Shown here: piece by piece, positions 1 to 9,994 of the stretch
Layout of the letters: each line of letters opens with the position of its first letter
How positions within the stretch are numbered: position 1 is the first letter of the stretch
Assembly (NCBI GenBank): GCA_027946555.1
Contig: JAPEVC010000150.1
Coordinates: forward strand, 26,049 to 90,048
Direction: 5' to 3'
DNA from: Gnomoniopsis sp. IMI 355080
Taxonomy: Eukaryota; Ascomycota; Sordariomycetes; Diaporthales; Gnomoniaceae
Length of the DNA: 64,000 nucleotides
Notes under the pieces: model-generated
Database searches by the model: none
What the model was told of the DNA's origin: nothing
Seen by the model: only the letters and a program-made list of their open reading frames with translations
Position numbers and translations under genes: made by a program

Positions 1-257
1 GTCGCAGGGCCGTCGTCAAAGAAAAATCATGACAGGGATTATCGGCACCGGCGCCGGTGCCGGCCGCGACTGCCCCCAGTATGCCGTATGGTCGCTCCCT
101 GTCAAAGAGCTCGGGCCACAAGTACCCTGCAAGGGAGCAGTGACGCGGTGTTGGGTAGAGAACACTTCTCGCTTTCGACGTCGAGGACGAGACCAAACAA
201 CAAAAGCTGAACAATGTTTGATCGATAATATTCGTATCTATAAAACCAATGCCCAGC
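1..257. other. 5' flank of the SVP26-like gene
   Basis: Left edge of the window and presumed promoter/5' leader of the SVP26-like gene. It holds a perfect 20-bp GC-rich palindrome at 43-62. The open frames on both strands here do not resemble a protein I know, so no gene is called. Confidence 0.5.
43..62. repeat. 20-bp perfect palindrome
   Basis: The two 10-base arms are exact reverse complements with no spacer, and the symmetry ends beyond them. It lies about 200 bp upstream of the SVP26-like start codon. It could be a dimeric-regulator site or chance in GC-rich DNA. Confidence 0.6.
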
Positions 258-1059
258 ATGTGGATTCTTCCAGTCATTGGCATTCTCGGCTCCATCCTGG
301 GCTTCTGCTTCCTGACGCTGGCCATAGGCAAGTTCCGCGCTTCTCAAGAGCCAAAATCGACGACGACGATGACATTTGCTAACTTTCACCCTCCCCTTGC
401 AGCGTCTGGACTCTACTACCTCTCCGAGCTCGTCGAGGAGCACACCGTCGTATCGAAGCGGCTGTTGACACGCCTCATCTACTTCATTATCGCCCTGCAG
501 CTACTGCTATGTCTGGTGGACAGGTTCCCCTTTTGGCTGACAATGCTCGGCGTGGCATCGCATGTGGTTTACCTGGGCAATATGCGGAGGTTTCCTTTCG
601 TCACGCTGACGGATCCTCTGTTTATAATCTCTTGTGGTGTGTATTCTCTGCCATAACTGGCCCTCTATAATAATTATGTAGCTAATCTGACCTCTCCCTA
701 CAGTCCTGGTCCTCGCCAACCACGTCGTCTGGTACAGCCACTTCTCTGCCCGCCAGAAGAGTGCCTACAGCAACATGTCCTCCTACTATGATACTCCCGA
801 GGGCATGCCGACCTTCACCGAGATAGCATCCTTCTTCGGCATCTGTGTGTGGCTGGTACCTTTCGCGCTGTTCGTCAGTCTGAGCGCCAGTGACAATGTT
901 CTGCCGACTGAGAATCCGACCGCGGCTGCTGCTGTGAGTGGAGATGGAAGCAAGAAGAGGGGCCAGGGGCTGGTTAAGACCCTGGTTGATGTCATTCGGA
1001 ACGGCCTCGGCGAGGTGGCGATCATGGTTGGGTGGAAGAGGAGGGATGATGGGTTCTAG
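258..1059 (+). CDS. SVP26: Svp26/Erv26 (TEX261 family) ER-Golgi cargo receptor
   Basis: Small polytopic membrane protein that in yeast loads type II membrane proteins, such as mannosyltransferases and alkaline phosphatase, into COPII vesicles. Exons 258-327, 403-636 and 704-1059 give 219 residues. Joining exons 1 and 2 produces LAIASGLYYLSELVEEHT, close to the yeast family sequence as I recall it. Exon 3 has the FGICVWLVPFALFVSLSA block. Several hydrophobic segments are followed by a basic C-terminal tail. Intron 1 (328-402) starts with GC rather than GT (GCAAGT) and has a CTAAC branch site and CAG acceptor. Intron 2 (637-703) is GT-AG. The ATG at 258 (MWILP) was chosen; an in-frame ATG at 249 would add three residues. 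Family assignment is firm. Confidence 0.9.
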
Positions 1060-3850
1060 TGTTACTTGTGATGTTACAAAGAAGCTTTAGTGATACCAGC
1101 GCGTCCGTTGCATGGCGAGGACAGTCAATTCATCTGTGAGTGCAGTTTTCCTGTGCACTTAAAACGCTGATTTGTTGTTTCCTTTTGATGCGTATTTTGC
1201 TAACACTGCATCAGATTATGCTTGCCTAAGCAGATGGTCATAGTTGAGCCTGGCTCTCGTTCAGCACCTTATATTAAATGCATTAACACTCTAGGCACAT
1301 CCTCCTCGTCATGTATATTCCATATAAGCAACAGTTGCCGACGGCAGTGAGCACGCGATCTTTACACATTGGTCTTCTGTCAGCTGGCACCCGCTGAAGG
1401 CCCGCATAGTCGCAACATCTCGTGCGACCATTTCGTAAAGAAAGCTCGTCGCCCGCGGCTATAAACGCGTAGGTGCGTGGCCTTTGCAATTGTGGTTGGC
1501 GAACAACCATTGGCCCTTTTGACTTCAGCAGCGCACAATGTCATGGATCGTGGATTAAAGGTCGCAACAAGACAGCTGTTCTCCGTTTGAGGTTCCTGCG
1601 GATCCCCGGTCGACTGCCTGATTGCGGTGTGCTCTCGTACGAGTTGGCCAAATGAGGGCTTGGTGACGACGACCTGGCAGGGCGTGGACAGTGTGCTTGA
1701 CGCCGTCATTGCCCCTACGACACTATGATTGTTACTCAATTCTTCCAACGTGGCAAACATGCGGTCGACCTGTCACCAGTGCACGGATCTCAGACCGGTA
1801 CACGATCAGTGTTCGCCGTCTCACTGATGAAGACGAGCTACACCAGAGACGAACCACATTTTTTACCTGAGGCAAACCACAGAAGCAAGGAAGCGCCGGC
1901 ACAATTTCGCTTAACATCGCGCGCCACACACTCTATCTAAACTGGAAAGTTCAAGGGCTTTTACTATCGAAATACCAAGGGCGAAATGTACAGAGAAGAA
2001 AAAAGTGCCTGGAGACTTCAACGCTGAATAATGGGACCAAATTGCCAACAACAGCACCAGCACCCGTATCATCTCGTGGTCATTTTCAAAGCTCGTATGG
2101 GTACAGCCTATCAGTACTAAGAAATCGATCCTGCGGCCAGAATGCCTACTCCTAGCTTGTGCGAACTGTGCATGATATTTATAGCTGCGCAATCATCAAC
2201 ACACTGACCAACATCATGTCTTCGAAACCGGGATGAACGAGGACCTGGCACACAGCCGCGGAGAAAAGCGGCCCGCTGACGCATACCACCCATGCACAGC
2301 AGCCTGGTCATACCTCACAGAGAACTTTTGCCATGGCCTTTGCTCCCAGCCACGGCCCCTGTCGTACTTGAAGCCGCACTGACGACCGCCATTGCGGGCT
2401 GGTCAAGCGTGGGCAGTCGAAAAGATTGTACGTTGCTCCACGGTGCCTCGCCAGGTCCCTCTTCCATCCAGCGGGTGATCGGACTGGGACTGACTAGCGC
2501 CTGTCCAATCTGCTGCTGCATAGCTGGGGTGGGAGCGAGAAGACGATCGCAGGGTCTGGGAAATGACATCCAGGGCGACCAGTTGGGACCCTTCACATTG
2601 ATTTTTTTGAAAGTGTCGTTGGAAGGCTGAGACGATGAGATGTTGTTCATGGAGGCTCAAAGACAGAGAAAAAGCTTACGCAAGACGGGACGGGCAAATT
2701 CGACAGAGATGATGAGGTCGAACTCTCCGAGATTGACAGGAGCGCGACGCCAGCAAGTGGCCTTCTTATAAAGTCTTATCTTCACCTCACTCGATTACAA
2801 AACCTTCTGGGCCGCGGTATCTTGTTGGTCAGACACTTATTCATGTTCTGGTCACAAATTAGCATGGCGCACGAGTGAGTATTCCAGTTTGCTTCTTTGG
2901 CCTGGACACAGCATGCCAGGTGGGAGGCATCTAAGAGTCGATGGCTTGGCAGACCGGCCTTGTCGTGAAGGTTCCAGGGCAAATGCGCACCGACTCTCCT
3001 GCTTTCGCTTACCGAGCGCCATAATGCTCTTCACCGAGCTCGTCAGCGTCGTTCAATGACAGTGTGGCCCGAGCGAATTGGTGATCGTTTGTCCAGATTG
3101 TCAGAAAGTCGCGTGAACCCTCCCGACGGACACCCGCATGAACACCTACCTTGCTTCGCCTATACCTTGACTTGTGGGTGCGAACTACGGCACCCGCATT
3201 GATCCTCATGACTTGTGGGTCAAGGCGTGTTGCCTCCTACTTAGCAACAGCAGCTAACCTCAAAACTAGGGGTTGAGACGTTGCGTGGCTCGATTTTCTT
3301 CTTCTTGCGAGATACTGTGTCTCTTGCACCAGGGCGCTTTCAAAGCATGCACTATTGTCACCTGCTTGTACGCTAGACTGTATGCTAAGCGTATGAGGCT
3401 TATGCCGTTGGTCGGACCTGTGTTTCGCTGCATTGCAGTCTTGCACATATCCATCACCCCACGCTATTCGGATGCGTGCTGTGCTTAGGAACTCTTTCTC
3501 GACAAGCTAGCTCCACATGCCTTCGGAATGGACTGGCGGACGAGAAAATTGACCGTCGTACTTGTGCGCTCGAACCATTGTTCCTTAGGGATTGTGCAAC
3601 GCCGCGTACTGGTATGCAGTGAAAGACGAGACGCGAACGCGGACTACAGAATCGTGTTACGGAGACATAAGATCACAAAAACGTCAGACACAGCACTAAT
3701 GCCTTTGAGTAATAATGTATTTGCAACTAAAACAAGGTATTTACACAGAATGGATGCGTTCTCATCTCAAGTCCCCACGCTATGCCAAAGGAAAACAATG
3801 GGAAGATTTTCTTATCCTCCTTCTTTTCATCTCTCTTCAAGGACACCGCT
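1060..3850. other. Gene-poor interval, no supported gene
   Basis: About 2.8 kb between the SVP26-like gene and the 3' end of cellobiose dehydrogenase. Minus-strand open frames at 1380-1760 (126 codons) and 2315-2650 (111 codons) have acceptable composition. They show no recognisable domain, signal peptide or convincing splice partners, so they are left uncalled. The rest shows no repeats or RNA genes that I can see. Confidence 0.5.
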
Positions 3851-6268
3851 TTACAGGGTGAGCTGGGGAGCAGCGCGTCTCTTCTTGCACTTGGACTTGG
3901 AGCCGCTAGCGGAGCTGCTAGAAGCATTGGTAGTGGTAGCACCGGTCGACGACGAGGAGCCAGAGCTGCCTGACGAGGAGGAGGTGGTGGTGGTGGACGA
4001 CGACGACGACGCGCCATTGAGGATGATGCTGGTGGCCTTTTCGGCAGCCACCATGATGATGGCCTGCGAGTTGCCGGTGGGAAGATCCGGGTGGATGGAG
4101 CCGTCGACGACATAGATGTTGTCGGTACCCCAGACCTTGAGGGTCGAGGCGTCGACAACCGAGGTGCCGTCGTTGGACTCGCCCATGCGCGCGGAGCCGA
4201 CGTAGTGGTCACCCTCGGAGATGTTGTCGGTGGAGATGAGCTCAGCGGCGGTCTTGGTGAGAGCCTCAAAGGGCGAGTCGTCCGCCTGAGTCATGGCGAT
4301 CAACTTGTTCATCCACTCGGTGATGGCGGCGATGTCGGCGCTGGTCTGCAGGTAGCATGAGGTGGAGAAGGTCGTGGCACCGGCGTCGGTGACCTCGAGG
4401 ACACCGTGCGAGGTGAGGCCGTGGGTCAGGTAGGTCTTGATCTTGATGGTGTTGTTGGCAGCCGGCGCGACGGTGCCCTGGATGTAGCGGGTCGTGGAGT
4501 CGTTAGCAGTGACGGTTGTCCAGAAGTTGAGACGCTGGCCGGACTGTGCGAGCAGACCGGTGGACCTGTCGTTGAACATGGTGGCGACGGAGTTGTTGGG
4601 CGAAGTGAAGGCAGTGGTAGGCTCGGCATAGAAAGAATCCTTGGTGGTAAGTTGGACGGTGAAGATGGGGTGGTCCTGGATGTATTTGCCGACAGGCAGC
4701 TCGATCCATTCGGCCTCATCGGGCAGTGTGACGGAGACGGAACCACTCTGGACAGCCTGGATCTGCTCCTTGACACCGATGCCCGAGTTGACCAGCATGC
4801 GAGGCGTCGACAGAGCGCCGCCGGCAAGAACAACGCCACCGCCCGACTTCAGGTTGATGATCTGGCGGCTGCCGTCCTCGAGCTCGACCTCGACGCCGGT
4901 GGCAGTGGAGTTGTCGCGCACGACGCGGATCAGCTGGGTGTTGAGCGACAGCTTGAAGTTGGACTTGGCCTGGGCGAGAGGGAGGTAGTCCTTGACAGGG
5001 CCGCCACGCAGACCGTCGCGGATCAACCAGGGCGGGTGCGAGAAGACGGCCTCCTTCTCGTTGGGGCTGGACAGCGCATCGGTCTGCGAGAAGCCGTTGT
5101 TGCTGAGGAACTCGGACATGACGGTGAAGGCGCCCTGGTCGACGCCGGTGCCGTTGGCCAGGATGAAGCCGGGGGTGCGCTCGTAAAAGGCATCGGCCGA
5201 GGCGGAGACGTCGTCCCACTTCCAGCCTGTGGGCCACTTGTCGTCAAAGTCGTGCGCGGGCGGCTTCACGAACATCATGGCGTTGACAGCACCGGAACCA
5301 CCCAGCAAGCATCCGGCCATACCAGCCGTGTCGAGACAGTACTCGCTGGTGTCAGAGGCGGTGGTCAGGTAGTAAGCCATGGCGGGCACGTCGTACTGGG
5401 TGACGGTGTCGTTGTAGGACATGGTGTCGTCACCTCCGGTTGAGTAGTAGGAAGCTGGGCCACGCTCGAGGAGCAGGACGGACGCGCCAGACTCAGTCAG
5501 ACGCTCGGCCGCGATAATACCGGAAGGGCCACCACCGGCCACGATGTAGTCGTAGGTGGAGTTGCTGGTGGTAGTTGTCGTTGACGAAGTGGAGTTGGAG
5601 GACCCGGTAGTGGAGTTTGATCCGGAGGTCGTTCCGCTGATGTCGGCGGCGTCGGTGCTGGAAGCCAGTGCAGCCCAGGTTGCGTACTTGGACGACTTGC
5701 CGTCGTCAAGGCTGTGGGCATACTCGCCGTAGGCAGCCGAGTGGAAGTTGAGGGTGGCATCGGAGCTGGAGGTATCGGTCAGGGCCGTGGTGGACTGTGC
5801 GTAGCCAAAGACACCCTCGCTGTCAGAGCCACTAATGGAGATGGAGGTGTCGGTCACACAGCCCTTGCACAAAAAGGTGAAGGCCCAGCCCGTGGAGTTG
5901 ACCGAGGTGCCGCTGGAGATCTCGTAGATGCCCATGGACGAGTTGCTGATCTCGGGCGGGTTGCTGTAGCCAGTAGCCTCACGGAGGGAAGCCACGATGC
6001 TGTCGCCGTCGGCCCAGGCAACGATGAGCAGGGCGTTGGCCATGGCGCCGGTCATGGACCAGGCGGCATAACCATCGATGGAGTCGGAGGCAAGGTAGCC
6101 GATAAAGTCACCGTTGCTTGTCTCGGGCAGGGCCACACCGAATGCAACACCATCGGTCTCGTAGTATGAAAAGTCGATGCCAGAGTTTGTATCTGTCCAG
6201 TTGACGGATGACTGGCCCATAACACCAGCGGCCAGGGCGGCCGTGGCGAAGAGGGACTTTGCGAACAT
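3851..6268 (-). CDS. cdh: Cellobiose dehydrogenase (cytochrome b + GMC flavodehydrogenase)
   Basis: Secreted flavocytochrome that oxidises cellobiose and other beta-1,4-linked sugars to lactones and can pass electrons to AA9 monooxygenases. One exon, 805 residues. A signal peptide covers residues 1-18. The N-terminal heme domain is about 19-205; candidate axial ligands are Met72 or Met76 (in AWSMTGAMANALLIVAW) and His176. A Ser/Thr-rich linker spans about 211-238. The FAD domain starts at YDYIVAGGGPSG with GxGxxG at 245-250. The catalytic His-Asn pair is expected in the C-terminal GDHYVGSARMG and HPDLPTGNSQA segments. No CBM1 cellulose-binding module follows; instead there is a Ser/Thr-rich tail ending in the basic stretch KCKKRR. 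Length fits a CDH without CBM. Other single-domain GMC enzymes are excluded by the cytochrome domain. Confidence 0.92.
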   Translation of the reverse strand: MFAKSLFATAALAAGVMGQSSVNWTDTNSGIDFSYYETDGVAFGVALPETSNGDFIGYLASDSIDGYAAWSMTGAMANALLIVAWADGDSIVASLREATGYSNPPEISNSSMGIYEISSGTSVNSTGWAFTFLCKGCVTDTSISISGSDSEGVFGYAQSTTALTDTSSSDATLNFHSAAYGEYAHSLDDGKSSKYATWAALASSTDAADISGTTSGSNSTTGSSNSTSSTTTTTSNSTYDYIVAGGGPSGIIAAERLTESGASVLLLERGPASYYSTGGDDTMSYNDTVTQYDVPAMAYYLTTASDTSEYCLDTAGMAGCLLGGSGAVNAMMFVKPPAHDFDDKWPTGWKWDDVSASADAFYERTPGFILANGTGVDQGAFTVMSEFLSNNGFSQTDALSSPNEKEAVFSHPPWLIRDGLRGGPVKDYLPLAQAKSNFKLSLNTQLIRVVRDNSTATGVEVELEDGSRQIINLKSGGGVVLAGGALSTPRMLVNSGIGVKEQIQAVQSGSVSVTLPDEAEWIELPVGKYIQDHPIFTVQLTTKDSFYAEPTTAFTSPNNSVATMFNDRSTGLLAQSGQRLNFWTTVTANDSTTRYIQGTVAPAANNTIKIKTYLTHGLTSHGVLEVTDAGATTFSTSCYLQTSADIAAITEWMNKLIAMTQADDSPFEALTKTAAELISTDNISEGDHYVGSARMGESNDGTSVVDASTLKVWGTDNIYVVDGSIHPDLPTGNSQAIIMVAAEKATSIILNGASSSSSTTTTSSSSGSSGSSSSTGATTTNASSSSASGSKSKCKKRRAAPQLTL

Positions 6269-9236
6269 TTTTGCTCCTTTTTTGTCTGGTGTGTGTCTGT
6301 TCTACGTGTAATGTATACTTCTTTGTTTTGGATTTTTGGCAAGGTGAGGAATCCGCCTGGGTGAAAAGGATGAGGTAAGGAGGGTAAGGTAAGGAATGAA
6401 TGCGGCTCTGCCACAGAAAAGAATGTGTATACGAAGAAAAGAACGACTTCGTAGAAGAAAAAGAGAAAGAGAATGGTTTGGTTCAACCAAGCGAAAGACA
6501 AAGCTTGTGATGGGAATGAGGAGGAGAAGGAGAATGACTGCCAAGCCCGCCGGAGGAGAAAAGCGATTCTTTTTAACATATCGACAACATGCCACATCCT
6601 CCCCACCCCTTTTCGGCCCGGTGGGAGAGCAGGATCGTATGGGAGGGACACCCCATCACAGGCGTGTCGCCGGCACCGAAGAGATGGGTCGTAATGGTCC
6701 ACCGGACCGACCCTTCATCACAGCATTTTTGCAGATGGCTGAGGCTAGACGCTTACCAGCAACCCTTGACGAGGATTCCTGTCAGAAAGAGCGATCCCAA
6801 AACCTGGAAACAAGATCCACCCAATCAACCGAGGGAGAGCGCCCCTCGGCTTCGGAAGGCTTCGAGAAACAGGCTGGTGGGGGGAAGGGGGGGCTGGACT
6901 GCTGCTGCTGCGCACTACAATGCACAGCACAAGGCTGAAGGAGGGGGGAGGGGAAGGCAAGGCAAGGCAAGGCGAGGTGGGGCACCAAAACCGTAAAACG
7001 AAACAGAGATGGATTGTGGTCGGGCCAATGGCGTGTTATACAACACGGAGCCTTTGGCCGGATCGGGTAGGATGACATAACTGAGCATCCACTTTTGTGA
7101 GGGAGAAGAAAGCGTCTATAACTAGCTACATACAAGTAACATGGATCCTCAACGAGCCCCTGACAAAAATGAGTCGCGGGCGTTTTCCGAGTCCCGAATT
7201 TGCACCCTGCTTGTTATCGCACCGCCGTCCATTGGCCGCAGCCTCACCCACCCCCCAGCTAATATAAATCTATGGGTCTGCGGAGTGACTACTGGCGTCG
7301 CTTGTATATTGCAGTTGTTGCCAATGTTTCAACTTTTGCTTTGGCCAGACCCCTTTTTTGTTTGTTTTTAGCAACCAAAACGTCTTCCCGCAACACCTTT
7401 TTCGCTGACGACGTCCGCTTCGGATGAACGTTTATGCAAAGAGTTCGTCTGATACTTGCATAATGTTTCGAAACTGGATCTGCAGGGCGTAACGCTGCAA
7501 AAAAGCATAACACCAAGCCACTTGGGAGAGGGGTGAACAGGGCTTCGACGACCATTCCAGACTCCGAAAGGGGGAATGATGTTGTCTCGCCTTGAAAAGA
7601 GTCGAGTCAATTTCTGCTAGGTGCATCACCGTCTGCATATTCATCTATATTGAGAATCAGCCACAATGACGACTTTTCTTGCTCTTTTGTTCTTCTTCCT
7701 GTCTTCAATAGAAATGCTGCTGCTGTCTTTCTCACTGGAGCCACTGCATGCCCTGCACACATCTGCAGCCCTGTAGAAAATTCTCAGACCCCTCCCAGAT
7801 TCTCTGTGGGCATCTGCCACGCACGCAGTTGAGGAAAGCCCGTGCAGGATTCTCGGCTCCCGCCGGATCTTCTAGCTGCGGCGTCGATCCATCAGCCCCA
7901 TCAAGTCCACTTACATGTTTACATGTAATTACGCTTCCTGAGATACGTATCTCTTGATACGATCAGTTCCCGCCTTGAATTTCTTCACACCAAAGGAATG
8001 GCCCCTCTTCCTTCACGCGGATAATAGAGAGGGAGAGGATGAGGATACTCAGACAGATCAGGTCGATCGAATCTGAAGCCCAGTTCAGCTCGAGTCACTC
8101 ACCCTGCAGACATCGGGACCTTCGGGACATTTTTCTCAAGCGACGCCGCCGTGGATGCCACGTTTTTTTCTTCTCTGCCTCTCTTTTTTGAAAACTGACT
8201 GCCCGCCACCGGACCTTCTGGAGGTGGAGTGATATTCTCGGCGCGCTTCAGACCTCCGGCTTGGCTTTGGCACTTGCGCGTAACGCCACGCGCTTTGCGT
8301 ATTCGAGTCTTGGCGATTGTTTTTTATTTCGGAATTCCTGTAGCCCACGCGCAGGTGTGGAGGCGTGTACTGGCAGCTCCTGGGCGTGGGGCGGGTTACT
8401 TATTTACACCGGGACTTCAGGGCGGAAATAGACGATGCATAATTGAGCGTCTTGGAGGACTCGTCCCATCTTGCACTATTTTCCCTCCCTTTCTCACACC
8501 CTTTTCCTGCTCTATTCTTTTGTTTGGACTGGTTGCAGTATAGCATCAAAACCACAACTGACGTCTCCAGCATAGGTATTGTAAACGTCACCCAGGCTTG
8601 GGACTAATTCTTCCTGTTCCTGATTTTCCCCGTCGTTGGGAACATCGCCGATACTGAAGCTGCTGGCTGTTTGACTGGATGAAAGACTCCGACGCCGCAA
8701 GTATCAGTTCGTCTCATACCTCGATGACGGCGCCAAACAGCCCGCCGCTCTGTGGACCGTTGCCCCAAGCCGTGTTGCCTTGAAAGAGACCTTGGGCGCA
8801 GCAAAGATTCGCGGGGAAAATTGTTGTTCGCTTTGAAGAGTGCTGCTGCATTTGTTGCGAAGCAGGGTCGCGACAGTGAGGCTGAGATGTACCCACACAA
8901 GCGTCAAGCGTTCTCGAGTGACATGTCAGTTCTCCATGTTTGCATTGCTCTACCTTGCAGGTAGGCCAACACCCTAGACACGCCATTGTCTACTCGCATG
9001 AGGTAGCTACTTATCCCGGAGGAGGAGAGATTGGTACAAAGAGACGTGTCTAGGACCGATTTGACTTTGTCCTTATTTCCACAAGTGATGCTGTACATCC
9101 GGACAACGAACAGAATTCCAAGTATGTCATCAAAATATCTATTAGTATGGACCTCAAGGAGTGTGCATCGCAGGACCTAGGCCTTGCCTTTGCCAACAAT
9201 TGGAATGAGCACACATAATCTCAGGCGATTCGCAGA
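6269..9236. other. cdh upstream region and gene-poor DNA
   Basis: About 3 kb. The part next to 6268 is the presumed cdh promoter and 5' leader. It contains GTGGGG near 6870, a match to the CreA consensus (SYGGRG), but such short matches are common. Between about 8674 and 8960 short plus-strand open stretches in two frames look protein-like (one contains KYQFVSYLDDGAKQPAALW), as does a 62-codon minus-strand frame at 8512-8700. None builds into a gene I recognise; they may be remnants. Nothing else is supported. Confidence 0.4.
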
Positions 9237-9758
9237 ATGACATTCGCTCACGAACACGTCCTCGCCTGCCAACACTGCGATAACCCGCTGTTCATTACAA
9301 GGCCTGACCAATGCAATCCCAAGAGCACGGCGAGAACGCGTCTGGTGCTGGTGTATGAGCATACCGGATGAGGAAGGACATCATCATCTACCACGCCCTC
9401 CTTCCTCCACGCTATGCGCGAGGACAATGCAAACCCAGGACAAAGACCGCTGGCACCGTCTTTAAATCTCCTGCACGTCCTCCATGTGGAAGGTTTGGAC
9501 AAGCCCGATTCCCGCCGCGACTTTGCGGAGTACTGTGACTTGGACCCATCGATTCTGGAGAGCAATTTCGTTACCGTGAGTCGCTTGACGGGCCTGCAGG
9601 TCGGTACGTGCTGGTGCGAGTGTCATGCTGGGCAGAATCATCTCGAATGGCGTGGAACGGAAAACTTGGAGGATGACTTCAAGCCCTCGATGCTTGCACC
9701 CATCATAGAACGTGAGGTCGCAGAAGACGGGGAGGCAGTGTTGCCCTTGGACAATTAA
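9237..9758 (+). pseudogene. Possible Cys-rich hypothetical gene, apparently interrupted
   Basis: Unrecognised. From ATG 9237 a frame encodes a CxxC-containing start (ACQHCDNPLF) and meets TGA at 9369-9371. The same frame then stays open to 9758 and contains RRDFAEYCDLDPSILESN and the Cys/His cluster GTCWCECHAGQNHLEW. Either a weak intron bridges the stop (for example 9351-9422, which preserves frame but has a poor acceptor) or the gene is broken. A second frame at about 9368-9420 also reads well (IIIYHALLPPRYA), which would fit a frameshift. Paired CxxC and CxCxxC motifs suggest metal binding, but no function is claimed. Confidence 0.3.
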
Positions 9759-9994
9759 GAGAGGTCGTGCGAACCAAGAATGAAAAAGAGGGAGCGTTTG
9801 GCCTTTGTCGAGACCAAGAAGACGGCCTGTACTTACTCGCCTGCATCCTAGAAGCGAAAATTATGTGTCGTATGTCCGGGAATGGATTTGACAGCCAAAA
9901 ATTTCCTCTATTACAGATGATGACCGGTCTATTTCTACAGGGTCTAGGTACATATGGCTTGTAGAAGTACAACATGTCAAGATACAGCAATTTT

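Noticed and set aside
1380..2650. Minus-strand frames 1380-1760 and 2315-2650 as exons of one gene
   Set aside because: No donor/acceptor pair joins them in frame and neither shows a known domain.
4406..5443. 345-codon plus-strand frame opposite cdh
   Set aside because: It is the antisense shadow of a codon-biased GC-rich gene: Gly/Val/Asp/Leu-rich, no domain, while the minus strand encodes a complete CDH.
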